Positions 20,350 to 29,348 of a DNA stretch of 43,842 nucleotides are shown one piece after another (the first letter of the stretch is position 1; each line of letters starts with the position of its first letter). The position numbers and the translations under genes are program-made. The stretch is from Intrasporangium sp. (GTDB taxonomy: Bacteria; Actinomycetota; Actinomycetes; Actinomycetales; Dermatophilaceae). The DNA lies in the NCBI RefSeq assembly GCF_030452765.1, contig NZ_JAKDLO010000012.1, forward strand, positions 1 through 43,842, read 5' to 3'. The notes beneath the pieces are model-generated. The model saw only the letters and a program-made list of their open reading frames with translations. It did no database searches and was not told the origin of the DNA.

Positions 20350-21870
20350 ATGACGGTTCGGCGGATCATGGGCATCGAGACGGAGTACGGCATCTCTGTG
20401 CCGGGCGACCCCTTGGCCAACCCGATGTTCCTCTCCGGGCAGGTCGTCAGCGTCTATGCGGCGGCGCACGGGATCCGGTCGAACCAGTCGAGCTGGGACT
20501 ACGAGTTCGAGGACCCGTTGCGGGACGCCCGCGGCTGGCAGCTGAGCCGTACGGAGGCCGACGAGTCGCAGCTGACCGACTCCGAGGACCCGAGCCTGGC
20601 CAACGTCGTGCTGCCCAACGGGGCGCGCTACTACGTCGACCATGCGCACCCCGAGTACAGCTCGCCCGAGGTGACGACCCCGCGTGACGCCGTCGTCTGG
20701 GACCGGGCCGGCGACGCGATCGCGCTCGAGTCGGTCCGGCTGCTCGCCGACCGGCCGGACCACCAGCTGGTCAACCTCTACAAGAACAACGCCGACGGCA
20801 AGGGCCAGTCCTACGGCGCGCACGAGAACTACCTCATGCCACGCCGGACCCCGTTCCCGGAGATCGTCCGGCACCTCGTTCCCTTCTTCGTCACGCGACA
20901 GGTCATCTGCGGCGCGGGGCGGGTCGGGATCGGGGTCGACTCGAAGGCGCCCGGCTTCCAGATCTCCCAGCGCGCCGACTTCTTCGAGACCGAGGTCGGC
21001 CTCGAGACCACCCTCAAGCGGCCGATCATCAACACCCGTGACGAGCCGCACGCCGTCGCCGACCGGTTCCGCCGGCTGCACGTCATCATCGGCGACGCCA
21101 ACCAGCTCGACGTGGCCTGCCTGCTCAAGCTGGGCACGACCTCGCTCGTGCTCGGGATGATCGAGACCGGCCATCTCGCGGAGCCGCCGTCGATCCGGCG
21201 ACCCGTCGCGGCGTTGCAGGCCGTCTCGCACGACCCGTCGCTGACGACCCGGCTCGAGCTGCTCGACGGACGCTCGATGACGGCCCTCGACATCCAGTGG
21301 TCCTATCTCGAGGCGGCCCGAGCCTGGCTCGACGGCCGCCGCGACGACCCGGCCCCCGAGGCGACCGAGCAGGTCATGACGTTGTGGGAGGACGTGCTGA
21401 CCCGGCTGGGCCGAGACGTCATGTCGTGCGCGCCCGAGATCGACTGGGTGGCCAAGCTCCAGCTTCTTCAGGGCTACCGCACCCGGGACGGCATGACCTG
21501 GGACGACCACCGGCTCGCCGCCATCGACATCCAGTGGGCCGACGTGCGCCCGGAGAAGGGCCTGGTGCACCGCCTCCGGGACCGGGGCCGGACCCGCGAG
21601 CTGGTCTCCAGCGAGGAGGTCAAGGCCGCGCAGGCGTGGCCACCGGAGGACACCCGAGCGTGGTTCCGGGGCACCTGCGTGCGACGTTTCGCCCCCAACA
21701 TCTTCTCCGCGAGCTGGGACTCGGTCGTCTTCGACGTGCCGGGGCAGGCCAGCCTGCAGCGTGTGCCGATCCTCGAGCCCGAACGGGGGACTCGCGAGCA
21801 GGTCGGGGAGCTGCTCGAGCAGAGCCACGACGTGCGCTCGCTGCTGGCCGGGCTGGCCGCACCGGAGTGA
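20350..21870 (+). CDS. dop: deamidase/depupylase of Pup, Dop
   Basis: Dop converts the C-terminal Gln of Pup to Glu and removes Pup from proteins. The 506-residue enzyme has the glutamine-synthetase-like fold shared with PafA. Metal-binding Glu10 lies in GIETEYG, and the catalytic Asp97 in YYVDHAHPEYSSPE. The Dop-specific loop (about 45-85, rich in Asp, Ser and Glu), absent from PafA, is present. The C-terminal small domain runs from about 430. ATG 20350 is used; the track ORF begins in the antisense of the prs-like gene. A TATCGT box 7 nt upstream suggests leaderless translation. The substrate Pup is encoded next. Confidence 0.96.
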   Translation: MTVRRIMGIETEYGISVPGDPLANPMFLSGQVVSVYAAAHGIRSNQSSWDYEFEDPLRDARGWQLSRTEADESQLTDSEDPSLANVVLPNGARYYVDHAHPEYSSPEVTTPRDAVVWDRAGDAIALESVRLLADRPDHQLVNLYKNNADGKGQSYGAHENYLMPRRTPFPEIVRHLVPFFVTRQVICGAGRVGIGVDSKAPGFQISQRADFFETEVGLETTLKRPIINTRDEPHAVADRFRRLHVIIGDANQLDVACLLKLGTTSLVLGMIETGHLAEPPSIRRPVAALQAVSHDPSLTTRLELLDGRSMTALDIQWSYLEAARAWLDGRRDDPAPEATEQVMTLWEDVLTRLGRDVMSCAPEIDWVAKLQLLQGYRTRDGMTWDDHRLAAIDIQWADVRPEKGLVHRLRDRGRTRELVSSEEVKAAQAWPPEDTRAWFRGTCVRRFAPNIFSASWDSVVFDVPGQASLQRVPILEPERGTREQVGELLEQSHDVRSLLAGLAAPE

Positions 21871-21923
21871 CCCGGCACAGTCGGATGAGCGCGGTCCGGC
21901 ACCGATGACCCAGCCGCACGAGT

Positions 21924-21959
21924 TAGGGTCGAGGTAGTGGATCGCCATAGCCGCAGGAG
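21924..21959 (+). promoter_or_regulatory. pup promoter and strong ribosome site
   Basis: TAGGGT (21924-21929) fits a -10 box in the 95-bp gap after dop, and AGGAGG ends 6 nt before the pup ATG. Transcription would start near 21936. Pup, prcB and prcA are then read from one mRNA, with pup having by far the best ribosome site, which fits the need for excess tag. Confidence 0.5.
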
Positions 21960-21965
21960 GTAGTC

Positions 21966-22172
21966 ATGGCCGCCCAGGAACACGCCAAGCCGCAACGCCG
22001 CGAGGACGAGCCGGCCGACGCGCCGGAGACGCCACCGGCAGCCCCGGCAGGAGCCGCCACGAAGGAGGGCCTCGGCGACGACATCGACTCGGTCCTCGAC
22101 GAGATCGACGGGGTGCTCGAGTCCAACGCGGAGGAGTTCGTGCGCGGCTTCGTCCAGAAGGGCGGCCAGTGA
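21966..22172 (+). CDS. pup: prokaryotic ubiquitin-like protein Pup
   Basis: The 68-residue protein is the disordered tag attached to lysines by PafA. The N-terminal half is Pro/Ala/Glu-rich and disordered. Residues 32-58 ([20 protein letters not shown]...) form the helix that binds the Mpa coiled coil. It ends FVQKGGQ, so Gln68 must be deamidated by Dop before ligation. The stop overlaps the prcB GTG (GTGA), coupling tag and protease synthesis. Length is typical (about 64-70). Confidence 0.97.
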   Translation: MAAQEHAKPQRREDEPADAPETPPAAPAGAATKEGLGDDIDSVLDEIDGVLESNAEEFVRGFVQKGGQ

Positions 22173-23002
22173 GCGGGCGGCCCGAGCCGCGGGCCCACCG
22201 TCTCGACGACGCCTACCTCACCGCTGGATCCTCGTCCTTCACCGACTTCCTCGCCTCGTATCGCCCGGAGCTGCTCCCGTCGGGGCGCTCGCTGCCGCCC
22301 TCGGCGAGCATCGAGGCGCCGCACGGCACGACGATCGTCTCGCTGCTGACCGCTGACGGGGTCGTCATGGCCGGGGACCGGCGCGCGACGATGGGCAGCT
22401 TCATCGCGAACCGGGACATGCAGAAGGTCTTCGCCGCCGACGGCTACTCCGTGGTCGGCATCGCAGGGACGGCCGGCATCGCCATCGAGCTCGTCCGGCT
22501 CTACCAGGTCGAGCTCGAGCACTACGAGAAGATCGAGGGCATCCTCATGTCGCTCGAGGGCAAGGCGAACCGGCTCGCCCTGATGATCCGGGGCAACCTC
22601 GGCCTGGCGATGCAGGGCCTGTCCGTCGTGCCGGTCTACGCCGGCTTCGACCTCGAGACCGCGATGGGGCGCATCTACTCCTACGACGTGACGGGCGGCT
22701 GCTACACCGAGGGCAGCCATCACAGCACCGGTTCCGGCTCGCTCTTCGCACGTGGGGCGCTGAAGAAGCTCTGGCGGCCGGGCCTGAGCGAGGAGCAGGG
22801 CGTGCAGATCGCGGTCGAGGCGCTCTACGACGCCGCCGACGACGACTCGGCCACAGGTGGCCCCGACCTCGGGCGCCAGATCTGGCCCAGCGTCGCGTTC
22901 GTCGACTCCTCGGGGGTGCGCTTCGCCGCCGACGACACCCTGCAGGGCGTCGTCGAGGCGATCATCGCGGCCCGGCGTGACAACCCGGGGGGTGCGCGAT
23001 GA
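22169..23002 (+). CDS. prcB: 20S proteasome beta subunit PrcB
   Basis: PrcB carries the active sites of the core particle. The 277-residue precursor has a 53-residue propeptide ending in His-Gly, after which autocleavage exposes Thr54 of HGTTIVSL. The other catalytic residues fall at expected mature positions: Asp17 (Asp70 in AGDRRAT) and Lys33 (Lys86 in MQKVF). The GTG start overlaps the pup stop; the stop overlaps the prcA ATG. The propeptide holds the conserved [17 protein letters not shown] helix used in assembly. Confidence 0.97.
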   Translation: MSGRPEPRAHRLDDAYLTAGSSSFTDFLASYRPELLPSGRSLPPSASIEAPHGTTIVSLLTADGVVMAGDRRATMGSFIANRDMQKVFAADGYSVVGIAGTAGIAIELVRLYQVELEHYEKIEGILMSLEGKANRLALMIRGNLGLAMQGLSVVPVYAGFDLETAMGRIYSYDVTGGCYTEGSHHSTGSGSLFARGALKKLWRPGLSEEQGVQIAVEALYDAADDDSATGGPDLGRQIWPSVAFVDSSGVRFAADDTLQGVVEAIIAARRDNPGGAR

Positions 23003-23793
23003 GCATGCCGTTCTACGTCCCGCCCGAGCAGATCATGAAGGACCGCGCCGACTTCGCGCGCAAGGGCATCGCCAAGGGCCGGTCCGTCGTGGTCCTCGGC
23101 TACGACCGGGGCATCGCCTTCGTCGCCGAGAACCCGTCGAGCGCGCTGCACAAGGTGTCCGAGATCTACGACCGGATCGCGTTCGCCGCGGTCGGACGGT
23201 ACAACGAGTTCGAGAGCCTGCGAGTGGCCGGCATCCGTTATGCCGACGTGCGTGGCTACTCCTACGACCGCACCGACGTCACCGCGCGAGCCCTGGCCAA
23301 CACGTACGCCCAGACGCTCGGAGCGATCTTCGTCCAGGAGAGCAAGCCCTTCGAGATCGAGATCGTCGTCGCGGAGGTCGGACGCACTCCCGAGGACGAC
23401 CAGATCTTCCGGCTCACCTATGACGGGTCGGTCGCCGACGAGCACGGCTACGTCGCCATGGGCGGCGCGAGCGAACGGGCCGAGGAGCGGCTGGCGCGCG
23501 ACTGGCGGTCGGGCCTCTCACTGGCCGAGGCGTTGCGGATGGCGGTCGGTGTGCTCGGCGCGCCCGCGAGTGAGGGTGCCGACCCGCGTGAGCTGGCCGC
23601 CGACCAGCTCGAGGTCGCCGTGCTCGACCGCGAACGTCCGAGGCGCAGCTTCCGACGCATCCAGGGTGCCCTGCTCGGGCGGCTGCTCAACACGGCCGAC
23701 CCCACGAGCGAGGCACCGGTGTCCGACGAACGGCATCCTGGCCACCCCGACGTGCTGACCGGGGAGGACGAGCCGCCGACCGACCCTGCCTGA
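22999..23793 (+). CDS. prcA: 20S proteasome alpha subunit PrcA
   Basis: PrcA forms the outer gating rings of the proteasome. The 264-residue protein starts [29 protein letters not shown], the gate segment and H0 helix, and continues with the alpha-type segment [13 protein letters not shown]. No catalytic Thr is expected or seen. The pocket Lys between subunits that takes the Mpa tail is probably in the DKAxKG-type region near residue 50. Residues 235-264 are a polar, Pro/Glu-rich tail longer than the mycobacterial one (248 residues). Its ATG overlaps the prcB stop as ATGA. Confidence 0.96.
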   Translation: MSMPFYVPPEQIMKDRADFARKGIAKGRSVVVLGYDRGIAFVAENPSSALHKVSEIYDRIAFAAVGRYNEFESLRVAGIRYADVRGYSYDRTDVTARALANTYAQTLGAIFVQESKPFEIEIVVAEVGRTPEDDQIFRLTYDGSVADEHGYVAMGGASERAEERLARDWRSGLSLAEALRMAVGVLGAPASEGADPRELAADQLEVAVLDRERPRRSFRRIQGALLGRLLNTADPTSEAPVSDERHPGHPDVLTGEDEPPTDPA

Positions 23794-23844
23794 CGGCGTG
23801 ACACCGCAGCGGGGCCGGCCAGGGCCTGTCCTGTTCGGGCCGGG

Positions 23845-25020
23845 TCAGCGTTGCGGGGACGCCTGCTTGGGCTGGCCCCCGGGCTGGGTCGGCTCCGGCG
23901 TCCCCTTCGGCTGCTCCGCCTTCGGCTGGCCCCCCGGTTTCGCCTGCTCCCCCGGTTTCGCCGCTGCGGTGGCCTGCTGCTGCACTCCAGCCTTCTGCGG
24001 TCCGCTTGGAGTCGCCGGTGTGCTCGGCATGTCCTGCCCCGCACCGTGCGGGTGCGCCTTGCCCTGGGCCGTGCCCTGCTGACCTGCCGGTGCGACCGTA
24101 TCCGGCACCATGCCGGTGCCGAGCGATGCGAGCATCTGGCGCAGGTTGGTCAGCTGCGCGCTGATGCTGTCGCGCTGGGCCATCGCAGCCGCCAGCTCGC
24201 GGTCGCTCTCCTCCCGGACCCGGGAGGCGTGGTCTCGGGCCTCTGACACGATCTCGTCGGCCTCGGCCCGGGCCTGCTCGATCGATGCCTTGGCGCGCGT
24301 GCGAGCGTCCGCCGACTCGCGCTCGGAGCGCTGCGCGAGCTGCTTGGCGTGTGCGGCGACCTCGGCGAGCGCGGCCTCCTCGGCCTCCTGCCGGGTGGCG
24401 AACTCCCGGGCCGCCTGTTCGCGGCGCTCGGCGAGGCTCGTCTCGAGCTCCGCGGTCACCGCGGACGACTGCGCCCGTTGCGCCTCGAACTCGGCCGCGG
24501 CCTCTTTCCGGTGGGCTGCGGCGACGCTCTGCGCCTCGGCGACGACCTGCTGCGCCTCGCGTTGGGCCTGCGCGATGATGCGGGCCGACTCCTCGTCGGC
24601 GCGGGCCCGGGCCTCGGTGGCGTATGCGCTGGTCGTGGCCTTCAGCTCCGCGGCCGTCTCGGTGGCCCGGTCTCGCAGCGACTCTGCCTCGGACTGGGCC
24701 CTGCTGCGCAGGTCGGCTGCCTCGCTCTCGGCGAGGGCCAGGATCTGCCCGATCCGCTCACCGAACTCGGTGTACCTCGGCGCGGCGGAGGCCGCGGTCG
24801 CGGTGCGCTTCAGCTCGACCATGGTGCGGGCCTGCTGGGCCAGCTGGGTGCGCAGGTCGCCGAGGGCGGCGTTGACCCGGGTCAGCTCGACGCTGCGTTC
24901 CGAGGCGTCCTTCTTCGCCGCGACGAGGGTGCGGTTCTGCGTCTCGATGAACTCGTCGACATCGGCGGGCTCGTAGCCGCGTCGGGAGAGCTTGAAGGTG
25001 GGTCTGTCGATCATGACCAT
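23845..25020 (-). CDS. DivIVA-domain coiled-coil protein (Scy/FilP-like)
   Basis: The protein of about 391 residues begins with a DivIVA-type motif, FKLSRRGYEPADVDEFI, which in DivIVA mediates membrane binding. A long coiled coil rich in Ala, Glu, Gln and Arg follows (about 25-310). The last 80 residues are a Pro/Gln/Gly/Lys low-complexity tail with AKPGEQAKPGGQPKAEQPK-like repeats. It resembles actinobacterial Scy/FilP cytoskeletal proteins and probably acts at the cell pole or septum. The start is uncertain: GTG 25029, ATG 25020 and ATG 25014 all lack a ribosome site, and the DNA upstream is a C-rich tract on this strand. It converges on prcA with a 51-bp gap. Confidence 0.8.
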   Translation of the reverse strand: MVMIDRPTFKLSRRGYEPADVDEFIETQNRTLVAAKKDASERSVELTRVNAALGDLRTQLAQQARTMVELKRTATAASAAPRYTEFGERIGQILALAESEAADLRSRAQSEAESLRDRATETAAELKATTSAYATEARARADEESARIIAQAQREAQQVVAEAQSVAAAHRKEAAAEFEAQRAQSSAVTAELETSLAERREQAAREFATRQEAEEAALAEVAAHAKQLAQRSERESADARTRAKASIEQARAEADEIVSEARDHASRVREESDRELAAAMAQRDSISAQLTNLRQMLASLGTGMVPDTVAPAGQQGTAQGKAHPHGAGQDMPSTPATPSGPQKAGVQQQATAAAKPGEQAKPGGQPKAEQPKGTPEPTQPGGQPKQASPQR

Positions 25021-25125
25021 CCAATGCACGGGTCGGGGGGAGGGGGGCGTGTGGCCATGCGGTCACGTGGGCCATTGTGGCAAACGCGCGCGGCGACGCG
25101 TCGGCGCTGGCGCCCCGAGGGTTCC

Positions 25126-25161
25126 GGATGCCGCTCAGCAGGGCGAGCGGGGGCGGCATCC
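25126..25161. terminator. hairpin downstream of the peptide ABC operon
   Basis: GGATGCCGC (25126-25134) and GCGGCATCC (25153-25161) form a perfect 9-bp stem with an 18-base loop. It lies 73-108 bases past the end of dppB on the minus strand, where a terminator is expected. There is no U-tract. The left arm and loop contain ATGCCGCTCAGC, the intergenic word shared with the mpa/DUF3054 and tatA/tatC gaps. Confidence 0.5.
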
Positions 25162-25171
25162 GTGTCGCCGT

Positions 25172-25212
25172 GGCGCAGTAGGGAAGGCGCAGTAGGGAAG
25201 GCGCAGTAGGAA
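25172..25212. repeat. 14-base tandem repeat, three copies
   Basis: GGCGCAGTAGGGAA occurs at 25172-25185 and 25186-25199, then once more at 25200-25212 lacking one G. It sits between the dppB stop and the hairpin. There are no spacers, so it is not a CRISPR. It could be a slippage tract or repeated binding site. Confidence 0.75.
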
Positions 25213-25233
25213 GGCAAGGGCCAGTGCAGGCGG

Positions 25234-26193
25234 TCAGTGCAGTCGCACCCTGGGGTCGAGGACGGCGTAGACGGCGTCGGCGACGATGTTCGCGACGACG
25301 ACGGCTGCCGAGGCGAACAGCACGATGCCGATGATGACGGGCAGGTCCTGCTGGTTGATCGCGTCGATGGCGGTCTTGCCCAGCCCGGGCAGGCTGAAGA
25401 CCGTCTCGGTCACGACCACCCCGCCGAGGACCACGCCGACGTCGATACCGAACTGGGTGACAACGGGGGTCAGCGCGGCCCGCAGGGCATGGCGCAGCAC
25501 GACGCGCCGCTCGCCCAGCCCCTTGGACCTGGCCGTCCGCACATAGTCCTCCCCGAGGACGTCGAGCATGGAGGCTCGCGTGAGGCGGGTGTAGGTGGCC
25601 GCCGAGACCAGGGCGAGGGTGAACCACGGCAGGACCATGTGGATGAACCAGTCGTAGACCCCGTCACCGAGCGGCACGTAGCCGCCGGCGGGGAAGACCG
25701 CCACACCAGCCAGGGTCAGCCGGAAGTAGAGGAAGTAAAGCAGCAGCAGGCCGAGCAGGAAGGTCGGCATCGAGTAGAAGAAGAGCGCGAAGACGGTCAG
25801 GCCCCGGTCGAGGAGCGAGCGCGGCCGGATCGAGGAGACGACCCCGTTGAAGACGCCCAGGACGAGCCAGATGATGGCTCCCGGGATGACGAGCGAGAGC
25901 GTGACCGGCAACGCCGCGCTCATGATCTCGGTGACGGGCACGCCGTGGTAGTAGTCGAAGCCGAGGTCTCCGTGCAGCGCCTTGCCGACGAAGTCGAGGT
26001 ACTGCTTCCAGATCGGCTGGTCGAGCCCCAGCCGGTGGGAGATCAGGGCGACGACCTCGGGGGTGGCCTGCCGCCCCGCGAGCGTTCGCGCGACGTCGTT
26101 GGGCGCGATGAAGAACAGCGCGAAGACCGCCATGGTGATGAGCCACATGACGACGACGCCCAAGGCGAGCCGGCGGACGAGGAATCGCAGCAT
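25234..26193 (-). CDS. peptide ABC transporter permease, DppB/OppB type
   Basis: The 319-residue inner-membrane permease has six predicted helices, starting MLRFLVRRLALGVVVMWLITM. It contains the N-terminal OppB domain segment VISHRLGLDQPIWKQYLDF-like and the EAA loop DYVRTARSKGLGERRVVLRHALR, which contacts the ATPases. An AGGAGC site precedes the ATG. It is the last gene of the five-gene minus-strand operon, 11 nt after the partner permease. Peptides are the likely substrate; nickel or other small molecules cannot be excluded from the permease alone. Confidence 0.93.
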   Translation of the reverse strand: MLRFLVRRLALGVVVMWLITMAVFALFFIAPNDVARTLAGRQATPEVVALISHRLGLDQPIWKQYLDFVGKALHGDLGFDYYHGVPVTEIMSAALPVTLSLVIPGAIIWLVLGVFNGVVSSIRPRSLLDRGLTVFALFFYSMPTFLLGLLLLYFLYFRLTLAGVAVFPAGGYVPLGDGVYDWFIHMVLPWFTLALVSAATYTRLTRASMLDVLGEDYVRTARSKGLGERRVVLRHALRAALTPVVTQFGIDVGVVLGGVVVTETVFSLPGLGKTAIDAINQQDLPVIIGIVLFASAAVVVANIVADAVYAVLDPRVRLH

Positions 26194-26204
26194 TCTTCCA
26201 GCTC

Positions 26205-27188
26205 CTATTCCGCGAAGAGGCGGTCGCTGCGCGGGTCGAATGCGTCCCGCACACCATCACCGAAGAGGTTGAAGGCAAGGGTCGTGATGAGCAGCGCGGC
26301 CCCGGGGAAGACGACGAACCACCAGGCGACGGTGTAGTAGTTCTGCGACGTGCTGATCATGCCGCCCCAGTCCGCCGTGGGGGGTGGCAGCCCGAGGCCG
26401 AGGAACGACAGCGTCGCCTCGACGACGATGACGACCGGGATGAGCAGCGAGGCGTAGACGATGATCGGGGCCAGCACGTTCGGCAGGATGTCGACGAACA
26501 TGATCCGCGAGTTCGTCGCGCCGAGTGAGCGTGCCGCCTCGACGAACTCCCGCTCGCGCAGCGAGAGGACCTGGCCGCGGACGATCCTCGCGACCGAGGC
26601 CCAGCTGAAGCAGCCGATGACGAGGATCGTGACGAGCAGGCTGGGGCCGGTGATCGACACGAGCGCCACGGCCACGAGCAGGAACGGCATCGACAGGATG
26701 ACGTCGATCAGCCGAGCCAGGAGCGTGTCGACAACCCCGCCGAGGAAGCCGGATGCGAGGCCGACGACGACGCCGATGACGACGGTGAGGGCGGTCGCGA
26801 CGACGCCGACGAGCAGGGAGATGCGGGCACCGTAGGCGATCCGGACGAACAGGTCCCGGCCGAGATCGTCGGTGCCGAGCCAGAACTGGCTCGACGGGCC
26901 CATCGGCAGGCCCGCGGGGGTGAGGCCCGTCTCACGGTACTGCTGGTTGACCGGATGGCCCGTGATCGTCGTCGCGAGCGGGGCGAAGATCGCGATGAGG
27001 AGGATGAGCACGATGACACCGAGGGAGATCATCGCCACCCGGTCGCGGCGGAGCCGCTGCCAGGCGAGCAGCCACGGGCTGCGGCCCTCGATCCGCTTGG
27101 GTGGCGGGCCGCCAGAGCCCTGTTCCGTGTCGGCGGACGCGACATCCGTCTCGGTGCCGGGGGTCTCGCCGGGCAGCTCAGTGGCCAT
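26205..27188 (-). CDS. peptide ABC transporter permease, DppC/OppC type
   Basis: The 327-residue permease has a polar N-terminal region of about 45 residues, then the OppC N-terminal membrane segment and a five-helix core. The lumenal segment ends QFWLGTDDLGRDLFVRIAYGARISL, a hallmark of this subfamily, and the EAA loop is REFVEAARSLGATNSRIMFVDILPN. It pairs with the DppB-type protein to form the channel. The gene lies 5 nt after dppF and 11 nt before dppB. Confidence 0.94.
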   Translation of the reverse strand: MATELPGETPGTETDVASADTEQGSGGPPPKRIEGRSPWLLAWQRLRRDRVAMISLGVIVLILLIAIFAPLATTITGHPVNQQYRETGLTPAGLPMGPSSQFWLGTDDLGRDLFVRIAYGARISLLVGVVATALTVVIGVVVGLASGFLGGVVDTLLARLIDVILSMPFLLVAVALVSITGPSLLVTILVIGCFSWASVARIVRGQVLSLREREFVEAARSLGATNSRIMFVDILPNVLAPIIVYASLLIPVVIVVEATLSFLGLGLPPPTADWGGMISTSQNYYTVAWWFVVFPGAALLITTLAFNLFGDGVRDAFDPRSDRLFAE

Positions 27189-27193
27189 CGCGC

Positions 27194-28282
27194 TCAGCTC
27201 CTCTCGGTCCGCGAACCGCCGCCGGTGGTCGTGCCGCCGGCAACGATGTCCGAGTCGTCGATGTGTGGCACCGCCAGGGCGAGGTCCTCACCGACCTCGA
27301 GTGGGTGCAGACAGGCGGTGCGGTGCTCGGGGGGGTCGCCGAGGACCGGCTCGAGCGGCGGGTCCGTCACCACGCAGTCCTGTTGGGCCTTGGGGCAGCG
27401 GGTGTGGAAGCGGCAGCCGCTCGGGGGGCTCACCGGTGAGGGCAGGTCACCGGTCAGGACGATCCGCTCCTTGCTGTCGGTCACGTCCGGGTCGGCGATC
27501 GGCAGCGCCGAGAGAAGGGCCTTGCTGTAGGGATGCCGCGTCGTCTCGAAGAGGGCCTCCGCCGGGGCGACCTCGTCGATCTTGCCGAGGTACATGACGG
27601 CAATGCGGTCGCTGACGTGCCGCACCACCGACAGGTCGTGCGAGATGAACAGGTAGGTCAGGCCGAAGTCGTCCTGCAGGTCGATCAGCAGGTTGATGAT
27701 CTGTGCCTGGATCGAGACGTCGAGGGCCGAGACCGGCTCGTCGCAGATGACGAGCTTGGGCTGCAGGGCCAGAGCCCGGGCGACCCCGATGCGCTGGCGC
27801 TGGCCACCGGAGAACTCCGCCGGGAAGCGGTTGTAGTGCTCGGGGTTGAGCCCGACCCGCTCCATGAGGTCCTGGACCTTGGTCTTGATCTCCTTGCGGG
27901 AGCCGACGCCGTGGATCGTGAACGGGTCGCCGATGATGGCACCCACCCGCCTTCGCGGGTTGAGCGAGCCGTACGGGTCCTGGAAGATCATCTGGACCTC
28001 GCGTCGCACCGGCCGCAGGTCCTTGCGGGACAGGGTGCTGATGTCCTTGCCGTCGAACCAGACGTTGCCACTGGTGAGGGGGTAGAGCCTGGCGATGCAC
28101 CGGGCCAGGGTCGACTTGCCGCAGCCGGTCTCGCCGACCAGGCCCACCGTCTCGCCGGGCTGGACCTCGAGGCTGACCCCGTCGACGGCATGCACGACGA
28201 GCCGCTCCCGGGTGAAGAGGCTCGTCGAGTGGACCGGGAACGTCTTGACGACGTCCTGCAGGCGCAGCAGCGGGTCGCTCAT
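27194..28282 (-). CDS. peptide ABC transporter ATPase, DppF/OppF type
   Basis: The 362-residue ATPase has Walker A GETGCGKS, signature SGGQRQR, Walker [13 protein letters not shown] and switch His in ISHDLS. The C-terminal oligopeptide-transporter domain has [15 protein letters not shown], a four-Cys pattern in which several Dpp/Opp ATPases bind an iron-sulfur cluster. A Gly/Thr-rich tail ends the protein. ATG 28282 is set by the 4-base overlap with the dppD stop; the track ORF extends into dppD. It works with DppD to energise import. Confidence 0.94.
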   Translation of the reverse strand: MSDPLLRLQDVVKTFPVHSTSLFTRERLVVHAVDGVSLEVQPGETVGLVGETGCGKSTLARCIARLYPLTSGNVWFDGKDISTLSRKDLRPVRREVQMIFQDPYGSLNPRRRVGAIIGDPFTIHGVGSRKEIKTKVQDLMERVGLNPEHYNRFPAEFSGGQRQRIGVARALALQPKLVICDEPVSALDVSIQAQIINLLIDLQDDFGLTYLFISHDLSVVRHVSDRIAVMYLGKIDEVAPAEALFETTRHPYSKALLSALPIADPDVTDSKERIVLTGDLPSPVSPPSGCRFHTRCPKAQQDCVVTDPPLEPVLGDPPEHRTACLHPLEVGEDLALAVPHIDDSDIVAGGTTTGGGSRTERS

Positions 28283-29328
28283 GCCGACCACTCCTCGGAC
28301 TCGGAGACCGCGGACGTGGCGTTGGTCTCGTCTGCCTGCTGCCGGTCGAGGTGGCGCACCTCGCGGTTGCTCGAGAGCCAGCACGCCGACAGGTGGTCCG
28401 GGTCGTCGTACACCTCGGCCAGTGGAGGGGTCTCCTGCCAGCACCGGTCGAAGGCGTACCGACAGCGGGGGGCGAAGGGGCACCCGCGCGGCAGCGAGAT
28501 GAGCGACGGCGGCGCCCCGGCGATGGGGGTCAGCCGCGCACCGATGTCGCCCTGGGCCGGCAAGGAAGCGAGCAGGCCCTCGGTGTAAGGATGGTGGTTG
28601 TCGTAGAAGATGGTCCGCCGGGCCGCCTTCTCCATGACGGCCCCGGCATACATGACGACGACCTCGTCGGACATCTCGGCGACGACGCCGAGATCGTGGG
28701 TGATCAGGATGATCGCGGTGCCGTACTGCTCCTGCAGGTTGCGCATGACATCGAGGACCTGGGCCTGCACCGTGACGTCGAGCGCGGTGGTGGGTTCGTC
28801 GGCGATGAGCAGGTCCGGCTCGAGGGACATCGCCATGGCGATCATGACGCGTTGGCGCATCCCGCCGGAGAACTGGTGGGGGTAGTCGTCGATCCGGCTC
28901 TCGGCCCGGGGGATGCCCACGAGCGAGAGCAGGTGCGCCGCGTGCTGGCGGGCGGCGTCCTTGGAGACATGGTGGTCGTGCGCCCGGATCATCTCGACGA
29001 TCTGCCAGCCCACCGGGTAGTAGGGGTGCAGGCTCGAGAGCGGATCCTGGAAGATCATGCCGATCCGCTTGCCCCGGATCCCCCGGAGCACCTTCGCCGA
29101 GGCACCGATGAGCTCGATGCCGTCGAAGGTCGCGGAGCCGGAGATCCGGGCCCCCCGGGTCAGCCCGGTGATGGTCTGAGTCGAGACGCTCTTGCCGGAG
29201 CCGGACTCCCCGACGATGGCGAGCGTGCTGCCACGCTCGACATCGAAGGAGAGTCCGCGCACGGCCTGGACGACTCCGTCAGGGGTGTTGAAGGCGACCC
29301 GAAGGTCTCGCACCTCGAGGAGAGCCAT
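28279..29328 (-). CDS. peptide ABC transporter ATPase, DppD/OppD type
   Basis: The 349-residue ATPase has Walker A GESGSGKS, signature SGGMRQR, Walker [13 protein letters not shown] and switch His in ITHDLG. The C-terminal domain carries [15 protein letters not shown], again a four-Cys cluster. ATG 29328 begins [13 protein letters not shown], the usual start; the longer track ORF overlaps the binding-protein gene antisense of nothing conserved. It follows the binding-protein gene by 20 nt. A purine stretch (GAAAGGAAG) lies about 9 nt upstream of the ATG. The C-terminal 45 residues after the cysteine cluster are polar and acidic. Confidence 0.93.
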   Translation of the reverse strand: MALLEVRDLRVAFNTPDGVVQAVRGLSFDVERGSTLAIVGESGSGKSVSTQTITGLTRGARISGSATFDGIELIGASAKVLRGIRGKRIGMIFQDPLSSLHPYYPVGWQIVEMIRAHDHHVSKDAARQHAAHLLSLVGIPRAESRIDDYPHQFSGGMRQRVMIAMAMSLEPDLLIADEPTTALDVTVQAQVLDVMRNLQEQYGTAIILITHDLGVVAEMSDEVVVMYAGAVMEKAARRTIFYDNHHPYTEGLLASLPAQGDIGARLTPIAGAPPSLISLPRGCPFAPRCRYAFDRCWQETPPLAEVYDDPDHLSACWLSSNREVRHLDRQQADETNATSAVSESEEWSA

Positions 29329-29348
29329 CGTGCGCCACTTCCTTTCGG

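Noticed and set aside
23815-23843. Terminator hairpin between prcA and the coiled-coil gene
   Set aside because: CCGGCC and GGCCGG can pair over only six bases with a 17-base loop and no U-tract; too common in such GC-rich DNA to call.
24349-25209. 286-residue Leu/Gly-rich plus-strand ORF
   Set aside because: It is antisense to the coiled-coil gene; the coiled coil and DivIVA motif on the minus strand are much more convincing.
25172-25212. CRISPR array
   Set aside because: The three repeat units are directly adjacent with no spacers, and no cas genes are nearby.
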